From positions 1-19,244 of the forward strand of contig JBBIPA010000037.1 of assembly GCA_037443085.1 (NCBI GenBank): a DNA stretch of 19,244 nt. Reading direction: 5' to 3'. The stretch is from JBBIPA01 sp037443085 (GTDB lineage Bacteria > Chloroflexota > Dehalococcoidia > GIF9 > UBA5629). The notes under the pieces were generated by a model. That model did not search any database, was not told the origin of the DNA, and saw only the letters and a list, made by a program, of their open reading frames with translations. Of the stretch, positions 14,832-19,244 are shown piece by piece; the first letter of the stretch is position 1; each line of letters begins with the position of its first letter. The position numbers and the translations under genes were made by a program.

Positions 14832-14943
14832 AGTACCTCGCAATGCTAGGTATTGGGTTACGAGGTACTCGAATCTAGTTTATTGACATAACATAAAATT
14901 CTGGCGAGGTAACAGCACCGCCAGGATGAACAAGAGATGTTAG

Positions 14944-15801
14944 ATGGCAAAAGTCGGCATTGTAACTGACAGCACCAATTGCCTTCCCCCCGACCTCATC
15001 GATAAATACCATATCCGGGTGATACCGGTAGGCATGGTCATAGACGGCAAGCGCTACCGTGACCAGATTGATATCACCCTGGAACAATTCAATGACATGT
15101 TCCCCCGTTTGGCGAAGCAGCCCACCACATTTGCTGCCAACCCCGGTGATTTTCTCACCGCTTTCAATGAGCTGAGCCAGTCTACCAACGATATCATCTG
15201 TATTCTGGTCTCCAAGGTACTCACGGCAACACAGGATTCAGCGTATCAGGCGCGCCGTCTTATCAGAGAAGAAAAACCCAACCTTAATATTGAAATCATC
15301 GACAGCAAAACCTCAGCAGGCGCCCTGGGATTCATTGTGCTGGAGGCTGCCCGCGCCGCTCAGGAAAATAAAAGCCTGAAGGAGATCGTGAGGCTGGTAC
15401 AGGACATGCTCTTCAGAGTGGTATACCTGGCAGCACTGGACACACTGAAATACCTGATTCAAACCGGTCGTGCTCCCAAGTCTACATCGCTCGCTGAGAT
15501 GTTCGATGTCAAGCCGGTCATCGGGTTTGTCGATGACACCGGGCTGATCGAGGTAGTATCCCGGGTTCGTGGGAAACAGAGGTCATTGAGCACACTGGTG
15601 AATCTCATCGCTAAATATGTGGACACCAGCAAGCCGCTCCATGCCATGGTGCATTACTCCAACGGCAGGACAGAGGCAGAAGAGCTGAGGGATCTAATCA
15701 GCTCACGATATCAATGTGCGGAAATGTATGTAACAGAGTATACCCCGGTCATGGTGAGTGCCACCGGTCATATGGTGGGGCTGTCGGTATATTCCGATTG
15801 A
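14944..15801 (+). CDS. DegV family fatty-acid-binding protein
   Basis: A 285-residue DegV protein. The N-terminal domain starts KVGIVTDSTNCLPPDLI, with GKRYRDQIDIT and QPTTFAANPGDF, then ILVSKVLTATQDSAYQARRL, IDSKTSAGALGFIVLEAARA and the C-terminal lobe with LDTLKYLIQTGRAP, VKPVIGF and GKQRS. These proteins bind a long-chain fatty acid; in Firmicutes related FakB proteins present fatty acid to the kinase FakA. No FakA-like kinase is in the window. Length is normal. The start at 14944 directly follows a mini-ORF stop (TAGATG) and has only a weak AAGAG site. It precedes the binding-protein gene by 45 nt and may be cotranscribed with it. Confidence 0.93.
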   Translation: MAKVGIVTDSTNCLPPDLIDKYHIRVIPVGMVIDGKRYRDQIDITLEQFNDMFPRLAKQPTTFAANPGDFLTAFNELSQSTNDIICILVSKVLTATQDSAYQARRLIREEKPNLNIEIIDSKTSAGALGFIVLEAARAAQENKSLKEIVRLVQDMLFRVVYLAALDTLKYLIQTGRAPKSTSLAEMFDVKPVIGFVDDTGLIEVVSRVRGKQRSLSTLVNLIAKYVDTSKPLHAMVHYSNGRTEAEELRDLISSRYQCAEMYVTEYTPVMVSATGHMVGLSVYSD

Positions 15802-15826
15802 AAAAGCACTAATACTCTCATAATAT
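15798..15826 (+). promoter_or_regulatory. Possible promoter of the substrate-binding protein gene
   Basis: TTGAAA (15798-15803), 17-nt spacer, TAATAT (15821-15826), overlapping the DegV stop codon. The implied 5' leader is very short, just holding AAGGAGG (15836-15842), so this is tentative. Confidence 0.35.
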
Positions 15827-15846
15827 CAACTTAATAAGGAGGCTAT

Positions 15847-17070
15847 ATGAAGAATTGGCGAATGCGTACTAGCGTACTGCTGGTCATGGTGGCACTGCTC
15901 ATGGTGCTGCCGCTGGCATTGGGATGCAGTGCTCAGGCACCAACAGCCAGGGAGGTCAAGATCGGCATCATGGGCGGACAGACCGGCCCGGCTGCCTCGT
16001 CGGTCGTCCCCATGTTCGAAGAGCTCGAGCATATGTTCAAATACATGAACGAGGTAGAAAAGGGCATTGATGGCGCCAAAATAAGCTGGCGTATAGTGGA
16101 CAATAAAGGTACTCCCGAAGGCGCTATCCTTGCCTATAAAGATCTCAGAGATGGCTTCAAGCCCCTGTTCTACATTGCCGTGGAAGATTACTATTATCTG
16201 GGCATCAAAGATATGATTGCTGGAGACCAGGCAGTCATGTTCACCATGTCCGCCATTAATCCCCAGTGCTATTTGCCGCCCAGCGTGTTCTATAGCATCT
16301 CATTGCCTATTTCCGACGGTCTTGCTGGTTTCGTCAAATGGGTGCTCAGCGATTGGAAAGGCAGCAACAAGCCAAGAATCGGCGTGCTCCACTGGGATTT
16401 GCCCTCGGGAATGCAGTACCGCATGGCGGAGTCCTGGATCAGGAAGCAGGGCGTAGAGTTAGTTCCAGTGCAGTTTCCCATCGCCCTCATGGACTTGAAG
16501 CCCCAGCTCATCAAGCTGCGCGATGCCAATGTGGACTTAATCTGGATGATGGCCATCTCACCCAATGCCGCCGTAGCAGTGCGTGACTTCCGAGGGCTGG
16601 GCATGGCCGGGAAAACTCCACTCTATTTCAACGAGTACGTGGAACCTGATGTGCTGCTCGGCCTGGTCGGTGAAGGCGCCGATGGTTTGTACAGCTACCG
16701 CTCAGAAAGCCCCTATGCCGATAATACCCAGTCTGCCAAGCTGTTTACGCAAATCTGGAAATACTCCGCCAACAAGGACAAGAAGTCTGATAACCGCATC
16801 ACCATCACCATGAAAGCAGCCATGACTGCAGCAGTGAAGCAGGCAGTGGCAGATGTCGGCTGGGATAAGTTAGACCGTGCCGCCTTCCAGAAAGCTCTGG
16901 ACAAACTTACCAATATCGATACCTGGGGGAATACCAAGAACCTCAGCTTCGGTCCTTCCAAACGCATTGGCGTCTCCGCTATCAAGATGGGGAAATATAC
17001 CAAAACGGGGAGAGTTTCGGTCGGCGACTGGATAGAGCTGCCGCGCACCTTCGAAGGTGTGGACAAGTAA
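15847..17070 (+). CDS. ABC transporter substrate-binding lipoprotein (branched-chain amino acid/LivK-like)
   Basis: A 407-residue type I periplasmic-binding-fold protein. A basic start, a hydrophobic run and the lipobox LALGC (Cys27) mark it as a lipoprotein anchored outside the membrane. The mature part starts with REVKIGIMGGQTGP, typical of LivK-type proteins, and has two lobes with a hinge (WRIVDNKGTPEGAILAYKDL; PRIGVLHWDLPSG; LRDANVDLIWMM). This group binds branched-chain amino acids but also urea, aromatic acids and other small organic solutes, so the ligand is open. A strong AAGGAGG precedes the ATG. The transporter genes LivF, LivM and LivH converge on it from the opposite strand. Confidence 0.92.
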   Translation: MKNWRMRTSVLLVMVALLMVLPLALGCSAQAPTAREVKIGIMGGQTGPAASSVVPMFEELEHMFKYMNEVEKGIDGAKISWRIVDNKGTPEGAILAYKDLRDGFKPLFYIAVEDYYYLGIKDMIAGDQAVMFTMSAINPQCYLPPSVFYSISLPISDGLAGFVKWVLSDWKGSNKPRIGVLHWDLPSGMQYRMAESWIRKQGVELVPVQFPIALMDLKPQLIKLRDANVDLIWMMAISPNAAVAVRDFRGLGMAGKTPLYFNEYVEPDVLLGLVGEGADGLYSYRSESPYADNTQSAKLFTQIWKYSANKDKKSDNRITITMKAAMTAAVKQAVADVGWDKLDRAAFQKALDKLTNIDTWGNTKNLSFGPSKRIGVSAIKMGKYTKTGRVSVGDWIELPRTFEGVDK

Positions 17071-17094
17071 CATTAAAAATCTCGGTTTTCAATA

Positions 17095-17127
17095 GGGCTA
17101 GAGCTTCCATTATGGAAGCTCTAGCCC
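17095..17127. terminator. Bidirectional transcription terminator
   Basis: A perfect 15-bp inverted repeat (GGGCTAGAGCTTCCA / TGGAAGCTCTAGCCC) with a TTA loop lies between the convergent binding-protein gene and livF. The tails are GTTTCC on the plus strand and a U-rich stretch (TTGAAAACC, later TTTTT) on the minus strand, so it can serve both genes. Confidence 0.8.
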
Positions 17128-17159
17128 GTTTCCGAATACAGTGAAATAACACCCACCCC

Positions 17160-17957
17160 CTAGTTTGTCACCTCCTGGTTATCTGAAGCAGCCTGGCGAG
17201 GGGCATGGCGGCTGATGAATCTGCCTCCCTTTTGCAAGCCCAGGTAGCTTTCTTTCACCGCCTGCTGACTCGCCAGCACCTGTGATGGCCCTTCTGAGGT
17301 TATGTTGCCGTTCTGGATGACATAGCCGTAGTGCGCAATAGACAGCGCCGCGCCTGCGTTCTGCTCGGCGATAACCATAGCTGTTTTTTCCTCGATATTG
17401 ATACGCCTGATGATATCATAGATAGTACGTATCAGCCTGGGCGCCAGCCCCAGGGAAGGTTCATCAAGCAAGATTAGCTTTGGCCTCGCCATCAATGCTC
17501 TGCCGATAACCAGCATCTGCTGCTCACCACCAGAAAGGTAGCCGCTCTTCCGGTAGCGGAGCCTCTTTAGCTCGGGAAAGTAGCTGTATACCAGCTCCAG
17601 CGCTGTCGGCACCCTCTCTCTGTCCCGCCTCAGATAGGCGCCCATGAGCAGATTCTCCTCAGCCGTCAGTTGAACAAATACCGAGCGTCCCTGCAAAACG
17701 TGGCAAATGCCAATGCGGGCAATCTGCTCCGGCTCCATCCTTTCGATGCGCTTGCCATCAAACTCTATAGTGCCACTGGTTACCTTGCCGTCTTCGGTAG
17801 CCAGCACACCGGAGATACTTTTCAACGTGGTTGATTTGCCGCTGCCATTGCTCCCAATCAATGCCACCATGCTCCCCTCCTCGACCACGAGTGACACCTT
17901 GTTCAGGGCAAGAACCACATCGTTGTAAACGGCTTTAATCTGGTTTACTTTCAGCAT
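17160..17957 (-). CDS. livF: LivF-type branched-chain amino acid ABC transporter ATPase
   Basis: A 265-residue ABC ATPase that powers uptake. Walker A is GSNGSGKS (35-42), Q-loop Gln89 (HVLQGRSVF), signature LSGGEQQ (141-147), Walker B LILLDEPSLGL (161-171), and the switch position reads AEQN as is usual in LivF. AxGICHVLQGR and the extra C-terminal 20-30 residues fit LivF rather than LivG. The C-terminal tail (ISRHAPRQAASDNQEV) is polar and unconserved-looking. It starts 19 bp after livM on the same strand. The livG gene that often lies between livM and livF is not there. Confidence 0.93.
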   Translation of the reverse strand: MLKVNQIKAVYNDVVLALNKVSLVVEEGSMVALIGSNGSGKSTTLKSISGVLATEDGKVTSGTIEFDGKRIERMEPEQIARIGICHVLQGRSVFVQLTAEENLLMGAYLRRDRERVPTALELVYSYFPELKRLRYRKSGYLSGGEQQMLVIGRALMARPKLILLDEPSLGLAPRLIRTIYDIIRRINIEEKTAMVIAEQNAGAALSIAHYGYVIQNGNITSEGPSQVLASQQAVKESYLGLQKGGRFISRHAPRQAASDNQEVTN

Positions 17958-17976
17958 AGTTTATTCCAGGATATAC

Positions 17977-19029
17977 TCAGACGCCGAAGGGCCAGCGCTT
18001 ATAATTGGCTTTCAGCTTATGCCACATAGCGATCAGACCATAAGGCTGGAATGATATGAACAGGATTATGGCGATACCGTAGACAGCATAGGTGAGAGCC
18101 ACAGATAGATTGCTGCTCAAGGGAATAATGCCGCTGATGCCGATGACGTGCAATACCTGACTTACCAGCCGCAAAAAAAGAACGCCCAGGATGGTACCAG
18201 CAGTGCTGCCAGCGCCACCGATAATAATCATGCCCACATACCAGATTGACTCCCACACCGTAAACTGGTCGAGCCTGATAACGCTCACATAGCTTGTCCA
18301 CAGGGCGCCGGATAAGCCGGCAAACAGCGAGCCGATGAAGAAGGCAGCCAGTTTCATCAGCGGCACGTTAATCCCCAGGCTGGGGGTGGTGGTGTTATTA
18401 TCCCTTATAGCCAAAAAGGCACGACCGAAGCGTGAGCGCCTCAAGTTAGCCGAAGCCAGTACGCTGATGACGGTAAAAAAGAACAGGAGATAATACCAGC
18501 TCACATCGTTGTTGAACTCTAGCCCGCCAATAACCGGGTAAGTCACGCCCGTAATCCCGTGTATGCCGCCGGCTATCTCCAGGTTCTTAATGATATATTG
18601 AGCAATGAAGAAGAAGGCCAGCGTCACCACCGCAACGTAAAATCCTTTGAGCCGTATCGCCGGCAAAGCCACAATAAGTCCAATTATGCCGGTGAGCAGC
18701 ACGGCGATAACTAAAGCCAGCCAGAAAGGCCATTTCGCCGGCACCATCAGAGTTGCCAGGGTATAACCCCCCACCATGACAAAGGCGGAATGCCCCAGGC
18801 TTACCTGACCGGACATGCCGGTAATTACATTCAAACCGAGTACTGCCATAATGGTGATGAAGGTAAAATTAAGGAAAGTCAGCCAGTTCAGGTTTCCAGT
18901 GCTCTTGAGCAGCAGCGGCAACAGCAGCAACAGGCACCAGCAGATAGCCCAGGCGAGCCACTGCTGCCTGGTAGGGATGATTGCCATGTCACGGGCATAA
19001 TCTGTTTTAGCTCTGCCTCTACCCCTCAC
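17977..19029 (-). CDS. livM: LivM-type branched-chain amino acid ABC transporter permease
   Basis: A 350-residue inner-membrane permease with many hydrophobic segments. The family signature is clear: LNVITGMSGQVSLGHSAFVMVGGYTLATL near the N-terminal third, RLKGFYVAVVTLAF, GGIHGITG and the cytoplasmic loop RRSRFGRAFLAIRDNNTTTPSLGIN that contacts the ATPase, then FAGLSGALW and GGAGSTAGTILG. The annotated start is GTG at 19029, giving a basic leader MRGRGRAK; an internal ATG (MAIIPTRQQWLAW) is an alternative start. It begins 3 bp after the livH stop, so the two are cotranscribed. Confidence 0.93.
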   Translation of the reverse strand: MRGRGRAKTDYARDMAIIPTRQQWLAWAICWCLLLLLPLLLKSTGNLNWLTFLNFTFITIMAVLGLNVITGMSGQVSLGHSAFVMVGGYTLATLMVPAKWPFWLALVIAVLLTGIIGLIVALPAIRLKGFYVAVVTLAFFFIAQYIIKNLEIAGGIHGITGVTYPVIGGLEFNNDVSWYYLLFFFTVISVLASANLRRSRFGRAFLAIRDNNTTTPSLGINVPLMKLAAFFIGSLFAGLSGALWTSYVSVIRLDQFTVWESIWYVGMIIIGGAGSTAGTILGVLFLRLVSQVLHVIGISGIIPLSSNLSVALTYAVYGIAIILFISFQPYGLIAMWHKLKANYKRWPFGV

Positions 19030-19032
19030 GCA

Positions 19033-19244
19033 TCACACCCTTTCTATAGGTTTGCTGCCGAAGATACCGGTCGGCCGCACCAGTAAAATCACCAGAATCA
19101 GAATCATGCTGAAGATGGTCTCAATGCCCGGCGCATAAGAACCAAGGTAGTAACCGGCTATATTTTGACCGATGGCTAAGACCAGTCCGCCGACAATTCC
19201 GCCGATGAGGGAATCCAGCCCGCCGATAAGCACTACTGCCAGAA
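19033..19244 (-). CDS. livH: LivH-type ABC transporter permease, C-terminal part (cut by window end)
   Basis: Only the last 70 residues lie inside the window; the frame stays open to the edge (LAVVLIGGLDSLIGGIVGG). The sequence GGLDSLIGGIVGGLVLAIGQN and the end LVILLVRPTGIFGSK are the characteristic C-terminus of LivH permeases, which pair with LivM to form the membrane pore. It is the upstream gene of livM and livF on the minus strand. Confidence 0.9.
   Translation of the reverse strand, partial: LAVVLIGGLDSLIGGIVGGLVLAIGQNIAGYYLGSYAPGIETIFSMILILVILLVRPTGIFGSKPIERV

Noticed and set aside
14883..14905. Second TTGACA upstream of the DegV gene.
   Set aside because: No acceptable -10 box is found 16-18 nt downstream; the promoter at 14802-14831 is better.
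1..19244. CRISPR array, phage genes, or a defence island.
   Set aside because: No regularly spaced repeats, Cas, integrase or phage structural genes are visible; the only defence-like module is the AbrB/PIN pair.

Overview
The window is bacterial. It shows sigma70-type -35/-10 promoters, Shine-Dalgarno sites, a tRNA with an encoded CCA end and a lipobox lipoprotein. Its content (ADP-forming acyl-CoA synthetase, a beta-keto acid cleavage enzyme relative, branched-chain amino acid type ABC transport, type B carboxylesterase, a DUF1893 protein and a YedE-type selenium/sulfur operon) suggests an anaerobic, environmental, uncultured lineage. Chloroflexota/Dehalococcoidia is my best guess, but this is inference from gene content and not proven by a marker gene.

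Layout. 1-1764 (+): a shortened DUF849/BKACE gene that looks deleted internally and frameshifted at its 3' end, then an atypical Fpg/Nei-family protein. 1853-2784 (-): tRNA-Ala(UGC), then an AbrB antitoxin / PIN toxin pair with its own promoter and a probable operator. 2942-3370 (+): DUF1893 protein. 3385-3499: a small non-coding element with 15-bp terminal inverted repeats between convergent genes. 3521-7097 (-): NAD-dependent epimerase, alpha/beta hydrolase, acyl-CoA synthetase (ADP-forming) alpha-type subunit. 7183-8458 (-): MFS transporter with a one-base frameshift in an 8-nt homopolymer. 8489-11186 (-): tightly packed yedE - tusA-like - cysteine desulfurase - DUF3343 operon, preceded by a strong promoter and an unusual ~235-nt structured leader. 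11460-13037 (-): type B carboxylesterase. 13150-14675: two convergent genes sharing the same N-terminal zinc-ribbon module, one carrying a membrane-anchored transglutaminase-like domain. 14944-17070 (+): DegV protein and a LIV-type substrate-binding lipoprotein. 17160-19244 (-): LivF, LivM and the 3' end of LivH, converging on the binding protein.

How the genes work together. The binding lipoprotein, LivH/LivM and LivF form most of one ABC importer, with the LivG ATPase outside the window or missing. YedE, the TusA-like carrier, the desulfurase and DUF3343 are a recognised association for selenium (or sulfur) uptake and trafficking. The acyl-CoA synthetase, hydrolases, esterase, epimerase and MFS carrier fit catabolism of organic acids or esters. 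The most unusual spot is the yedE leader. It holds an ORF interrupted by two in-frame UGA codons, each followed by a hairpin in the distance range described for bacterial SECIS elements. This may be a small selenoprotein, or simply a structured regulatory leader.
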